Shown: piece after piece, positions 1-13,600 of the stretch | Layout of the letters: the number at the start of each line of letters is the position of its first letter | How positions within the stretch are numbered: position 1 is the first letter of the stretch | Source of the DNA: Diphasiastrum complanatum | Taxonomy: Eukaryota > Streptophyta > Lycopodiopsida > Lycopodiales > Lycopodiaceae | Length of the DNA: 64,000 bases | Reading direction: 5' to 3' | NCBI GenBank assembly: GCA_029204225.1 | Contig: CM055095.1 | Location: forward strand, 32,923,732 to 32,987,731 | Position numbers and translations under genes: made by a program | The notes under the pieces: generated by a model | Database searches by the model: none | What the model was told of the DNA's origin: nothing | The model's input: the letters and a program-made list of their open reading frames with translations, nothing else

Positions 1-180
1 TAGGAAAAGAGCATATAACTCATTCTGCTGCGCACGAACACTTTTCATTCAAGTTTCGTTTCTCATTCGCGTTTCGTATCTCGTTTGTGTTTACTTTCTC
101 GTTCGTGTTCGTCTTTCTTTTTTGAGCTATTTTCGTTTCTCACACACGACTGATTCTCTTAATCTCCTCTTTCTCCAACA
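1..180 (+). repeat. 3' end of a Copia 5' LTR (element 1)
   Basis: The stretch ends in ...ccaaca and is followed with no gap by a plant Copia primer binding site, so it is read as the 3' part of a 5' LTR. The LTR start lies left of the window. It contains repeated cgttt/cgtgtt-type pyrimidine-rich sequence but no gene. The other LTR of this element is not visible because the element is broken near 2.04 kb. Confidence 0.55.
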
Positions 181-192
181 TGGTATCAGAGC
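181..192 (+). other. Primer binding site, initiator-Met tRNA type
   Basis: TGGTATCAGAGC matches the complement of the 3' end of plant initiator methionine tRNA, the usual primer of Copia reverse transcription. Its position directly after ...ccaaca fixes the LTR boundary of element 1. Confidence 0.85.
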
Positions 193-334
193 TATTTTCA
201 TAGCTTGATAAGCCTCTACAATACAAGACTCTATAGCCGATAGAGTAACTATATTCTTGTTCTGTATTCCTGTGTCAGATTTTCATGCTTAAGTCACTGA
301 TAGTTTTCACTATCACTTAGACTAATTCTTCCAC

Positions 335-2036
335 ATGGATTCCCAAGGGAAAGCCAGTCCCATCATGGACAAGCTTGATGGAGCAAATTACCATTTGTGA
401 AAATTTAAGATGAAAACTGTACTAATGGGTAAAGAATTGTATGACGTTGTTACAGGTGCAGAAGGAAAACCCGAAGCAGACGACGCAGCCGCCAGATGGA
501 GGCTGAAGAATGGAAAAGCTTTCGTGCTAATCATCCTCAACATCACGAATACCCAGATTGGCCATGTATCTGAGGCCCAGACATCGAAAGAAGTCTGGGA
601 CATCTTGGGCACACTATATGAAGTGCGAGATATAGCTTCCAAGCTACATCTCAGAAAGAAATTCTACTCCCTCAAGATGGCGAATGGTGATTCTCTATAG
701 AATCACATTAATCAATTCAAGAACTTGCTAAGGCAAATGGCCGTTGTCGGATCAGTCATAGATGATTAAGACGTAGTGATGCAACTGCTTACAAGCTTGC
801 CAAGCTCATACGACAGCTGGATGATGATCACCACGACTCATCCAGAATTGACTCTTTCGAGAGTCATTACTATGTTGTTGCAGAAAGACACACGGAGGAA
901 CGAAGCCTCAAGTTCCTCAGCTGATTCTCACACCTTGTACATCAACAAGAGCACGAAAAAGCAGAAGACGAAGAAAGGCCCGAAGCAATCAAAGCCAGAT
1001 CAAAAACCAGCACAACATAAAGAATAGTCGAATCTGCAGACAAAGAAGAAGTTGTTCTACAAATACTGCAAGCGAAAAAACCACGAAATTCAAGACTGCC
1101 GGATACTGCAAGCGAAGAACAATAGCAAGGGGCAGTCAAATCAAGTGGCAAATGCAGCTGCAGAAGCTCCACAGCCTATTCAAGAAAGGGATCATGATGC
1201 CTTCATGACCAGCCATCAAGGAGCATCCGGTGACAATTCTTGGTTCCTGGATTCCGGAGCCACTCAGCATATGACTAACCTCATTGGCTGTTTCGAGTCC
1301 TATACACCTTACAGTACCCAAAAATTTGTTCACCTTGGCGATAATAGCACACAAGCTATTAAAGGTGAAGGCACTATAAGATTAGGCTTTGCAAATGATC
1401 AGTCTAAGCTACTCTCTAAAGTCCTGTATGTACCAAATTTATCTACGAATCTGCTCTCTGTAAGCAGAATCACAGATCTAGGACATAGAGTAGAATTCAA
1501 ATGTGATCAGTGTAAAGTAGTTGATAGGACAAGCAAGATCCTAGCACTCAAAAAGAGACATGGATAGTTGTATACATTAGGTCATTGTTTTTCTACCTCT
1601 AGTCAGGCTCTCAGTACTTCTATTATAGACTTGGTCATTTAAATCATGTTGTTGTACAACAAATGTCTAGACAATCTATTGTTCTTGATCTTGACTATCC
1701 TCGCAAAAAAGTCGAGTTACCTGTCTGTCAAGACTGTCTAGTTGGTAAACAGACTATGAAACCATTTAAATCAAGCCATCAGCATATTGCTGGAGGATTG
1801 TTAGATGTTGTACATTCAGATATTTGTGGCCCGATGAAAAATCCTTCGGTGAAGGATGCCAAGTATTTTATAACCTTTATTGATGAATTTTCCAGAAGGA
1901 CTATGGTGTATTTTATAAAGAAGAAATTAGAAGCCTTCAACTGCTTCAGAATCTTCAAGGAGCGTGCAGAAAAGGAGATGGAAGGACAATCAAGGTCCTC
2001 AGGTCAGATCGAGTTTAAGAAGTACTACCAAGATTA
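335..2036 (+). pseudogene. Copia gag-protease-integrase, decayed (element 1)
   Basis: A Ty1/Copia polyprotein starting at the ATG at 335. One frame runs to about 1567 with in-frame stops at 398 (TGA), 698 (TAG), 767 (TAA), 1025 (TAG) and 1565 (TAG). It covers the gag domain, a zinc knuckle at about 1052-1096 whose first Cys reads Tyr (KYC...H...C), and a protease with the active-site DSGA at about 1249. After a frameshift near 1570-1620 it continues as the GAG-pre-integrase (RLGHLNH) and the start of the integrase core (HSDICGP, first catalytic Asp). A second shift near 1985 precedes LRSD, the second Asp region, and homology then stops. Reverse transcriptase and RNase H are missing. It cannot be functional. 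A related protease fragment lies at 16440-16860. Confidence 0.88.
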
Positions 2037-2627
2037 AAATGGGATTTAGGAGAGTAGAGGAAATAAATCCAACAGTGGATTTGAGGGCACCATAAATTCT
2101 ATGTGGATTTGGAGGTGTTTCTAGCTCAAATCTTGTAGTTTCAAGTATAGAGTTTGGATCTTTGTGATCTTAAAGTAATTAATTTAGGTCAAAATACTTG
2201 TAGATGGCTGATGTTTTAAACCACTTGTTGGAATGTGGAGACAATAATTGCTTGTGATTGTGAATGGTACATTCTATTAGATGAGATATCTAGATTCTAG
2301 CTTTTGCATGTAGATTTTGCTTCATTCAATATTTTGCATTTTTGGAGAAATCCTAAATTTGATAGGATCTCTTAATTCTAAGTTTCTGGAATTTTTCAAG
2401 AGTGTTTCAATCTTAAGTGTTGGCAAAAGTTCATCATATTGTGTTTAGATCTATTATGGTCAAGAAATAAAGATTCTATGTGCTAGGATTTGCTAGAAAA
2501 AGAGAAAAAGGAGAGGCTAGATGTTTTCCATATCTTTGTGATTTATTCTTGAGTTTCATTTGCTGATTTTCAAGGGAGTGCTCTGTGCATTGGAACAGGT
2601 TCAAAGAGAAGATGAGATCATTGCAAC
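2037..2627 (+). mobile_element. Copia leader sequence, truncated (element 2)
   Basis: This non-coding stretch between the broken element 1 and the gag start at 2628 is the untranslated leader of a second Copia family. It is recognised because about 2130-2470 reappears, reverse-complemented and diverged, at about 37660-38060, where it sits next to an LTR fragment. No LTR or primer binding site is seen here, so element 2 has lost its 5' end. Confidence 0.6.
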
Positions 2628-3460
2628 ATGGCAATCTTAAGTGGCTTCATGTTGGAAGGCAATGATAGGCTTACCTCAACAAATTATTCTACTTGGAAGG
2701 TGAGGATGGAATCTTTGCTTGAGATGAATGATTTGATGGATATTGTTGTAGGTGTGGAGGAGATACCTTTGGAACCACATGATCAATTGAGGTATGACAA
2801 GAGGGAAAAGAAAGCTTTACATGTGATCAAGATGAATGTGACTAATGAACTTCTCAGGAAAGTTGGTAAGTGTACTTCATCAATTGAGGCTTGGGAAGCT
2901 TTGAAGAAGCTTTATGACTCCAATTCCACATAAAGGGTACTAACCTTTAGGAGGCAAATCTTTCAATGTATTCAAAAGAAGGATGAAAGTGCTCATGCTT
3001 TTGTAAGGCATTCAATGATGAGCTAGCATGTAGTGATGAAAGTATTAAGGAGGTAGAACTTGTTCAAGTTGTTCTTAATGGCTTATTGGATGATCATGCT
3101 AATTTTGTTCAAAGTTTTGCTATTCAAAAGACTTTGCGAAGTATGGTAAATTTGCAAGAGATCTTGGTGAATGAGGATTTTAGGCTTCTATCCAGAGGAG
3201 GAGGCTATGTTCTCAAGAGGCAAGTTCAAGGGCAAAGGGAAAAGCAAATGGACAAAGGGTCAAAATCAAGGTGAGCCTTTGTTGGCAAGAAGAAAGATAT
3301 ATCCAAGTTAAAATGCTTTTATTGTGGAGTGAAAGGGCATTTTGAAAGTGATTGCTTCAAGAAAAGGAGAGATCAAGATGAGAATCAAAGCAAATTCATT
3401 TTTGATGAGGATGGTGTAGGCGATCAAAACTCAAATGATGATGCTTTTTTTATATCTTCT
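2628..3460 (+). pseudogene. Copia gag, decayed and truncated (element 2)
   Basis: The ATG at 2628 opens a Copia gag of the type seen intact at 51320. The N-terminal motif (L..TNYSTWKVRMES) is followed by the alpha-helical gag body. A TAA interrupts it at 2931. A frameshift near 3010 moves the reading into another frame (GLLDDHANFVQSFAIQK), and a TGA follows at 3272. The CCHC zinc knuckle CFYCGVKGHFESDC (3314-3355) is intact. Homology ends near 3461, where the LTR of the opposite-strand element 3 begins, so protease, integrase and RT are absent. Similarity to the gags at 46.2-53.8 kb places it in the same broad family. Confidence 0.85.
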
Positions 3461-4708
<1,248 letters not shown>

Positions 4709-4717
4709 CTCCCCCTT
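4709..4717 (-). other. Polypurine tract of element 3
   Basis: Read on the minus strand, AAGGGGGAG immediately precedes TGTTG. This is the plus-strand primer site of LTR retrotransposons and fixes the start of the 3' LTR. Confidence 0.75.
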
Positions 4718-4813
4718 AATTTGAATCCTTGAATGCCTTGACCTTCAAACTTAGTTCTACACATAATCTTCTGTGTGACTCCAAACTTAATGCTTTAGTA
4801 AAAATATCAACTG

Positions 4814-6832
4814 TCATATCTTGCATTCTATAGTACTACAATCTGACCTCTTCGTTGAGAACTTTGCTCTGACGAAATGATACTTCAGTTCAATGTGCTT
4901 ACTCCTAGAATGAAATCTAGGGTTGGCTGATAAAGCGATGGCACTTTGATTATCACAAAATAATATCGTCGGAGGATATTGATTCAGACTGATATCTGGG
5001 AGTAAGTTCCTCAACCAAATTGCTTCCTTTGTAGCTTGAGAGGCTGCGATATACTCTGATTCAGTGGAAGATAGAGCTATCGAAGATTGCTTGCGACTGT
5101 TCCAAGAAACTGGACCATTGTTGAGAAAGAATGTAAATCCAAAAGTAGATTTATGAGTGTCTACATCTCCTACCCAACTCGCATCTGTGTAACCACTGAG
5201 CAAATTGAGTTTGTCGTTGCCGACTGCTCCATAACAAATGCAAAAGTCCATAGTAGCTCGAAGATATCTCATGTCTCTGACAAGAGCCTTCCAATGTGTT
5301 ATACCAGGATTAGTCATATACTGACTGAGAGAGCTGACTGCAAAAGCTATGTCTAGCCTAGTACAGATCATGGTGTACATAAGAGATCCTATAATAGAAT
5401 GGTAAGGATACTCACACATCTGCTGCTTCTCATGAATTGTTTGAGGACATTGGTCCTTTGACAATTTGAGTCCTGGTTCCATTAGTGAGAGAGCTAACTT
5501 GCAATTTGTTAGATCATATCTGACTAACATGTTGCAAATGTACCTCTATTGTGTAATGTAGAGAAACTTCTGTTTTATGTCTCTGTGGATTTGTATACCA
5601 AGGCAGAAATGAGCCTCGCCCAGATCGGTCATGTCGAACTCGGAAGATAGCATTATCTTGGCTTCTTTTATCAAATCGGTATTGTTGCTGAAAAGCAATG
5701 TATCATCCACGTACAGAGTGATAATGATAAAAGAATACTGCACTATTTTGAAGTAAACGTTTGAATCTGAAGAGCTACGTGTATAGTTGTGATCAATAAA
5801 AAAAGTATTGATCCTTTGAAACCATGCTCGAGCAGATTGCTTCAAGCCATAAAGTGCCTTATGGAGTTTACAAACATAATTGTGCTTACCCTCGATAATA
5901 TAACCTTCGGGTTGCACCATGTAAATGTCTTCTTTGATAACTGAGATATGTTGTATGTACAGCCATTTGATGTATTTCCAAATCTGTTGTAGTGGCAAAA
6001 GATAGCAAAAGTCGAATAGAAGAATGCTTGACTACTGGACTGAAGGTCTCAGTGTAATCAACGTTGTATACCTGAGAAAATCCTCTGGCTACAAGTCATG
6101 TCTTTCTCCTATTGATGCTTCCATCTGCATTGTACTTGACTTTGAAAATCCATTTGCAATCAACTACGTTTCTGCTGGCAGGTAATTCAACAATCATCCA
6201 CATCTGGTTCTTGATAAGAGATGAATACTCTTTATCCATAGCTTCTTTCTAGAGATCTAAATCAGGCTGACTAAGTTCCTCTTGGGCAGACGTCGGTTCC
6301 TGAACAAGATAAGTTGCAGATCATCGATATACCGGTTAGGTGGTCTGCTAGTCCTTGAAGATCTTCTGGGTAATACAAGAAGTTGATTATTTTCATCATA
6401 TTGTAGTTGCTGATCTGCAACATCATCATCTTCTGATCCGTGGTTGATTTGTTGTTCGTCAAGAGTAGAGAAGCTTGGACTTTCAATAGGAATAGTCAAG
6501 TGAGGAACTGAAAAGTTCAAAGCATCAGGAGAATTTGATAGGTCGGCTACATGGGGACTGCCCTTTCCTTTGAGGTCTTGAAACTGATCTTCGATGAAGA
6601 TGACATCCCGGCTAGTGAATATCTTCGACTCAATGGTATTGAACAACTTGTAGGCTTGATCTAAAATAGTGTAGCTGATGAAAACACACTTGATACTCTG
6701 GAAGTCGAGCTTCTTCTTGAGATCACGAGGAATCTACGCAAAAGCAGTACATCCAAAAACTTCTTAGTTTGATAAAGAAAGTTTGGTACCTGTCCAAACT
6801 TCGAATGGTGTTTTGTCTTGAGAGAGTTGGAT
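4814..6832 (-). pseudogene. Copia integrase C-terminus, RT and RNase H, decayed (element 3)
   Basis: Read from 6832 leftward, the minus strand gives the integrase C-terminal part (KTPFEVWTG, FNTIESKIFTSRDVIF), then a degraded RT start, and RT with QPEGY, ALYGLKQSARAW and the catalytic YVDD (about 5700). The RNase H follows with DASWVGD, SSTESEYIA and CDNQSA. RT and RNase H share one frame, broken only by a TAG at 5546-5548. Several stops lie in the integrase part. The 5' half (gag, protease, integrase core) is missing because the element is cut at about 6832, where element 4 starts on the other strand. The protein ends near 4814, about 100 bp before the PPT. Confidence 0.88.
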
Positions 6833-9800
6833 AATGGAACGTCTGTTTCACAAGCAAATGGTGATGTGTGCAAGATCAAGGGGATAGGCACCATTTTCAT
6901 CCAACTACCTGATGGCAAAAGCAAGACGATCAAGGAGGTACTTTATGTACCAGGTTTGAAGAAAAATCTACTTTCTGTTGGTGTCATTACTGATCAAAAG
7001 TTGAAAGTAGAATTTGTCCATGATTGGTGCTTTGTGAAGGATGTGAACCAAAAGTTCAAAGTCATTATGGATAATAAGGGAGCCCAACACTAAATTGTAC
7101 AGGTTGAATGCTACAATTAGGGGACAACATGGATTTATCTCGTCCATTTCATCGCAAACTGAATTGTGGCATAAAAGGCTTGGTCATTTGAACCTAGGAA
7201 GCCTTAGCTTGATGAGGAAACTGGAAATGGTGAGAGGATTGCCTATGATGGAAGACCACTTGAAGACGATGTGCGAATCATATGTGTATGGGAAGCAGCA
7301 TCGAGATAAGTTCAATAAAGGTGGTGTTGCAAGGGCAAAGAACATCTTGGGTTTGATCTACACAGATCTATGTGGGCCTATGAGGACTATGTCCTTAGGA
7401 AAGCCTTCTAATTCATGACCTTCATTGATGATATGTCACACAAGACGTGGATTTACTTCTTGAAGAAGAAATCGGATGCTTTTGCCACTTTCAAGAGCTT
7501 CAAAGCATTGGTCGAAAATCAAACATGTAAGAAGATCAAAGTTCTAAGATCTGATAGTGGAGGTGAGTACAAGTCTACCGACTTCAGTGATCTTTAAAAT
7601 CAATGTGAGATCAAAAGACAATTTACGCAGGCTCATACTCCTGAACTCATTGATGTAGTTGAGCGCAAGAATCGTACGATTGTGGAAAGTGCCAAATCTA
7701 TGCTAGCTGAGATGAAGCTACCAAAAGATTTTTGGTCAAAAGCATGTCTATCTTCAAAATAGAAGTCTTATCATTGCCATACCAAAGATAACACCTGAGG
7801 AGGCATTCACGAAGAAGAAGCCAAAGGTGAACCACTTGCGAATCTTTGGATGTAAGGCCTTTGTACACATTCCTAAGGAAGAAAGATGTAAGCTTGATGT
7901 AAAAGCTATCAAGTGCATATTCCTAGGATATGATGATCGTGTCAAGGGCTATAAATGTTTTGATCCAGTGGAGAACAAAATACATGTTAGTCGTGACATT
8001 ATCTTTGATGAATCTAAGATGTATGAAGATGAGGATGCTGAGAAGATGGACACATCCAATGGAAAAGATGGTACAATGAGGACTCCTCCTTATGATGATC
8101 CATTTATTGACTTTCCTAGTGATGGACATGAGGATACACCTCATGATACCACTACTCAACCTCAAGAGATAGGTTGGAGAGGTATAGATAAACCTTTTGG
8201 TGCAAGAAGGATTGAAGTTGCAGGTGACAAACACAAGGAGAAAGATGTACCATGGAATACATTTTCACCAAGAAGCCGATCACCTGACAGGAAGGTCCCT
8301 AAGTGGTTTGAGAGATTGATGGAGAGCCGCAACATGGATGACTTTCCAGGATCGTCTAGCCAAGGAGAGCTACGAAGATCAACAAGAGAGAAGACACAAC
8401 CTGAAAGGTATGAAACAAATTATGCTCTCTTATCTAGCATTATTCAAAGCAAGAACCTTCGACTTATGTTGAAGCGAAGGATGATGACATTTGGGTCAAG
8501 GCCATGGAAGAGGAGATGGAGTCAATTGCTAAACATAGGACATGGGACTTAGTGGAACCACCAGTTGGCAAGACACCCATTGTTTGTAAATGGGTATACA
8601 AGACTAAGTACCATGAAGATGGAAGTATAGCAAAGCACAAAGCAAGACTGGTGATCAAGGGTATGCACAAAGTAAAGGCATCGATTATGAGGAGACCTTT
8701 GTGCCAGTATGTAAGTGGAATACTCTACGTCTACTTGTTGCTTTAGCTTCACATTTTGGTTGGCCTTTGCATCAGATGGATGTAAAATCTGTTTTTCTAA
8801 ATGGTGAGTTAGAAGAAGAGGTGTTCACGGATCAACCTGAAGGCTTTTTAGCGAAAGGACAGGAAAATGAAGTATGTCGCTTGAAGAAAGCACTTTATGG
8901 TCTTAAATTGGCACCACGTGCGTGGTACAACAAGATTGATGCCTACTTTCGTTCTAAGGGGATGGTGAGAACACATTCTAATTCGAATCTTTATGTCTTA
9001 TGCGTTGATGGTATGGTTGCTTTGGTTGCTCTTTATGTTGATGACTTGATTACTACGGAAAATAATCAAGAGATGGTAGATAGGATCAAGAAAGATCTCA
9101 TGGAACAATTTGAGATGACAGATCTTAGCCTAATGCATTATTGCCTTGGAGTGGAGGTGTGGCAAAACGGACACAAGGTGGGTCTAACACAGGTGAAGTA
9201 TGTCAGAGAGTTGCTGCATAGGTTTAGGTTGCAAGATTGCAAACTAGTGAACACTCCTATTGAGTCAGGTAAAAAGCTTTCTAAGCTTGACGAGTCACAG
9301 CCATTTGATGCTACGCTATATAGGCAGTTAGTAGGGAGCTTGATTTATCTTACCACGACTAGACCAGATAAATGCTATGTTGTTGGTATTGTAAGTCAGT
9401 TTCTGGCAGCACCTACTGAAACGCATTGGAAGACAGCCAAACGCATTTTGTGATATGTCAAAGGCACTTCCAATTATGGCTTGGTGTACAGGAAGCATAA
9501 GGGTTTACCTGAGCTATGTGGCTATGTGGATGCGGATTGGGATGGTGACTATGATGATCGTAGATCCGCCACAGGGTATGTATTCCAACTTTGTGATAGT
9601 TGCTTTTCCTGGTCTAGTAAAAAGCAAAGTACAGTTGCTTTATCTACAACAGAAGCAGAGTATAAGGCAATGTGTAGTGCAGCACAGGAAGCTATATGGT
9701 TGAGGCAAATCTTGGATGAAGTTGGCATGAAACAGGAAAACCCCACGACTATACATAGCAACAGTCAGAGTGACATTCAGCTAGCAAAGAGTCCAATGTT

Positions 9801-9984
9801 CCATGCGAGAACCAAACACATTGAAATTCAGTACCACTTTATACGTGAGAGGCTGATGAGTCGTGAAATTCATGTTGTTCATTCTGGTATGGACGAACAA
9901 TTAGCTGACATTTTCACTAATCCACTTATTAGAGAAAAGTTTGATAAGTTTAGATCAAAGCTTTCTGTACTTAAAGTTTGTTGA
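6833..9984 (+). pseudogene. Copia protease-integrase-RT-RNase H, decayed (element 4)
   Basis: A plus-strand Copia pol starting abruptly within the protease/GAG-pre region (CKIKGIGTI, LYVPGLKKNLLSVG). It continues with LWHKRLGHLN (about 7167) and an integrase with [16 protein letters not shown] and VERKNRT, which are the three DDE positions. The integrase C-terminus (FVHIPKEERCKLD...CIFLGYDD) is followed by RT with QMDVKSVFLNG, ALYGLKLAPRAW and YVDD (about 9034), then RNase H with YVDADWDGD and STTEAEY. Frameshifts occur near 7415, 7790, 8440 and 8660. In-frame stops include TAA at 7595 and TGA at 9451 in a KRIL-RYVKG context. Gag is missing. The coding part ends with TGA at 9982. It is inactive. 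Confidence 0.9.
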
Positions 9985-10340
9985 CTTTAAAGCTATGTAT
10001 ATGACTGTATAAAAAGTAGACTCTACTTTAAGACCGGAGAGAGTTAGAATTAAAGTAGAACTACTGTGTTACTGTACTGTGGATCCTATCAGTGGATAAG
10101 AATCAGTTGGCCTCGCCATGAGGTGAGTCGACGAGACATGCGTCCCATCAATGGCAACCTAGGTCAAGCATGGGTTTCTTAGTGAAGAACTATATGTACA
10201 GTGTAATTTCATTTTGAGAAATACAGTTGCTATGTGAGCTTGTTGTGGAGAATGTTTTTTTTGTCTGTGTTACTGTGTAGCATGATCTGTGTTCCTATTC
10301 GAAGCAAATTCTAAGTTCGTTCACATGAGAGCGATAGCAT
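9985..10340 (+). repeat. Probable 3' flank/LTR of element 4
   Basis: Non-coding sequence after the RNase H end. A short purine-rich run (ggagagag, about 10037) could be the PPT, with LTR sequence following, but no matching 5' LTR exists in the window to confirm this. No gene is seen. Confidence 0.3.
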
Positions 10341-10365
10341 ATTCATAATCCAGCATGTGCATATG

Positions 10366-10416
10366 GTTCATTAACACTAAGATCCATTAACACTACATCC
10401 ATTAACACTAGATCCA
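10366..10416. repeat. Short minisatellite, tccattaacacta
   Basis: Three to four tandem copies of a 16-17 bp unit with core cattaacacta. No coding potential. The rest of 10417-11030 is AT-rich non-coding sequence in which nothing else was recognised. Confidence 0.7.
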
Positions 10417-11033
10417 CAAAGATAGAAACTTACTCTTCTCTCTCTCCCTTTCTCTCTCACAAAAAGCATAAGAATGATCAATCCCAATAAGCATCAAATC
10501 CAACAAATAGCAAATCCAAAGAAAACATGAGAGTTAGAGGAGGAAATATGGAGAGCAAGGACATTCCATATCCATTTTATAAGAGGGCCAACCTGCTTGT
10601 ATTGAAATGAAAAGAACATGTGTACAATACTCGAAACTACCACATTATATAGCGGATTTTAGGGCTTTGGCCTCAAATCCTATTGGCCAATTTCTACCTC
10701 CCTAACTATTTAAATTTTTAAAAGTGAGGGAACCCATTCAAAAATTGGAGGGAACCAATTTGAATTTGAATTTTGGTGGGAATCCCTATTTTATTGACAA
10801 ACTTGACTATTAGGCCCTGTGACATTAAAAGTCTTGCAAAAAGACCCAAAGGACTTTTATTGGCTTCTAACTAATCAAATAACTATGTGATCATCGGGTT
10901 GAACTTATGCACGCAGGGTGCCAAAATCCCTCTACTTATTAAATAGGGTTAGGGTTGCCTTGGGATCCGCAAAACCTCCAACAGTATCCCCCATCAAAAC
11001 TGGTGGCAGACCCACGACACCTCGCGAGATTTA

Positions 11034-13180
11034 TTACTTCGGGCTTTGGTTGGCCTCTCTTTGAACCTTTATTAGGTGGTATATCATTTTTTCCATAAAC
11101 TCTAGGTGCTCCATATTGAAATCAGTTTTGTGCGAAAAGAAACACTTATTTGCATCGGAAATCCAATTCGATGTTGTCCATGATATAAATATGGACTCCC
11201 CTGATCCACTTAACATCGCGACTCGATAGTACAATCTGGCTATCGACAATTGGTCTTGGACTTTGTCGGACGCCATTGGGACATTTGGATCGAAAGCCGC
11301 TGGTAAGCAATAATCCCATCTGGTGGAAACTGACACCAACTTGGTCAAGTTGTTTGCAAAAATAGCAGACTGCCTAACGGTCAGATCTGGTAAAGACTTG
11401 TACTCGTATCCATAAGCCTGGAGGTCTACTACGATCGACCAGTTATATTGTTGGTGAATTATGGGCCAATTTGGAGTATGGATTGTGATTTGATCCATTG
11501 GTACTCTCAAATCTTCTCATTTATTCCTACGCGACATCGGAACGTAGTATGGATCCACCATGAACTCGCGAGGGCTTGTTACATAACTCCTTATTAAATT
11601 TGGAGTCTTTTCAAAAATTGTTCTGCGCCATGGTGGTTGCTCACCCAATGCGGGTAGCTTATCCAATTATTTGTCGACTTCAATCTCGGAAGTTTTAAAC
11701 TTGATAACCCATCCACCCCTCGAGGATTCATGTGGATGCTGATGTAGGAACGTCTGAATCTGTTCCTCGATGGTGACAGGTTTCTAAAACAATGGTCCAG
11801 CCCTTGATGTTGATGGCCCTACGTTCGTGGCTTGAGAAGCCGTGGAGGGTTCTTCTTCTGCCCCTTGATCCATTCATGTATTCATTTCTCCATGGTCTTG
11901 CTATTGAGATGAGCTTGCCGGTTTTGCCTTGGCTTGTGCAACTTCCTCCGCCTGTGCTTTTTGTATCCAATGACGGATCTTTTGATATTGATGTCCTTCC
12001 TCCTAGGCATTAAGGTCATGCCGTAGAGGGTTGGTCTTCAGCTATTGATACAAGTGCCACCTCGTTTCGCTTCTGTGCTCGCGTAACTGCTAACATAGGA
12101 ACGTGGGGAGTAAAGGAATTCCGTGGCAGCCTCCCTAAAGTGGGCATCAATTGAATGATGATCAAATTTAATGGCATACTCGCCCCAAGTCTCAATGGAA
12201 AATTTTTGTAGCAGTGCTTGTAACTGCATTCACAACAGAAGGGTGTATACATGCCCTTGTGAGGACATTATGCAATTTTGTGTCCTTCTCCGCATCCATG
12301 GCAACCATAGATCCTTTCACCTTGGCGTTGAGGTTCGGCATCATATGTAGCATAGTATTTATTGATGGCTGGATTGACAGATGATTCATCTAGTCCATAC
12401 CATTGCTGCTACTCAGACTAAGATGAAGCGTCATATTCCGCTGCTATCAGATTCACTTGAGCCACTTGATCATTTCCTAGCCTTGATGATGCTCCAAACC
12501 GTGGTGCCGCATTAGGTGCCCCTTGATTATATGGATAAGAGATTTGGAATTGTGCCCTCTTCTGCTGGATGATCATGGGGTTAGATGGACAGAACACAGT
12601 TTCATGTGAGGATGCGTTGCATAAGCGGTAATACCAATGTGTCATCTTGAGGTTTTGCTTCAAAACTGGACACTCATTTGTAGTATGGTTCTGGGTACAG
12701 ACCATACGTTCTCTCTTCTATGGCATTGTTGTTGGTTCTAATCTAGCATTGTGGATGATGATGCAACAACAATTTGCAAGGCCTTCAGTTTCTGGCAAAC
12801 TAGGCCGTGAGTTGTTCCATTTGCTGTTTGTGGAGTTTAGTGATTTGTTCCATCAGCAGTTCATTGGACATATTGGAAGCGTTAGAGGTGGATGCAACAA
12901 GGGGTGTGGAATGATGGGTTGATATATAATTGCTGCTTGTATAATCATCTGACCCCTCATCTTCTTCCATGATTGTGTCTTCCATTGCTTCAAGCAATGT
13001 GGTATACTTCTCCCGTCATTCAAGTTCTCTCCTGATGGTACGTGGTAACCCAGCTAGAAACCACATGATTATTGCATGATCGGGAGTAATGGTTGCGTTG
13101 CACTCGAATCTAAGGTGCTTAATCTGTTTGATGTAGTCATGGACCCTTTCTCGTTTGCCCATATCTTTCTTCGATACTCC
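11034..13180 (-). pseudogene. Unrecognised retroelement-like gag region with zinc knuckles
   Basis: Read leftward from about 13155, the minus strand gives a gag-like helical segment (VHDYIKQIKHLRFEC, FLAGLPRTIRRELE), a TGA where Trp would fit, and an acidic Ser/Thr/Met-rich segment. At about 12705-12590 come two Cys/His clusters (CTQNHTTNEC and CNASSHETVFC), resembling degenerate CCHC knuckles. After frameshifts the reading continues with EEQIQTFLHQHP and then a 158-codon stretch (11510-11034, RQSAIFANNLTKLVS, WISDANKC) that I do not recognise. A TGA just upstream (about 11518) breaks an otherwise continuous frame. No protease, RT or integrase follows. It may be a gag-only, non-autonomous LTR element or a diverged Gypsy 5' half. 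The C-terminal part has no assignable function. Confidence 0.55.
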
Positions 13181-13339
13181 CTACTAACTCTCGAAGACTT
13201 GGCCTTAGCTGGAAAAACACTTTCTGAATTCAATGGACCAGCTTGCAAAGGTTACTTATGCAAGAATTCACAAAATTTGAAAATTTTCAATTTTCCCTGT
13301 AATTTTACTCAAAAAACTTTGGAGCTCTCTCTCAGTTTA

Positions 13340-13600
13340 TTGAAGCAAGATGAACTTTCGTAGACTCATATGTAAGTTACACTCAGTATGAGGAAGCTTC
13401 AGCAGGAGTGGCAGAGGTTAGTTGCAACCGAAACTCAAAATTGAGGGTTTTGGTTGAAATTGGCAATTTTTGAAATTTTGGAACTCTCACAGGGCCTCTT
13501 AGACTTTTGATGAACTCTCACAGACTTGTTTGTAAGCTTGTCTCAAAGAGATCTAGCTTTAGTAGGAGTGGTGAAGGTTACAGAGCATTTTGCATTTTTT
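13340..13600. repeat. Degenerate direct repeat, about 160 bp period
   Basis: A unit beginning gatgaactytc and ending in an aggagtgg-gaaggtta segment occurs at about 13346-13424 and again, diverged, at about 13508-13590. It is non-coding. Between 13600 and 14300 the DNA is AT-rich and nothing was recognised. About 14350-14720 is GC-richer than its surroundings, with overlapping open frames on both strands and no recognisable protein. Confidence 0.5.
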
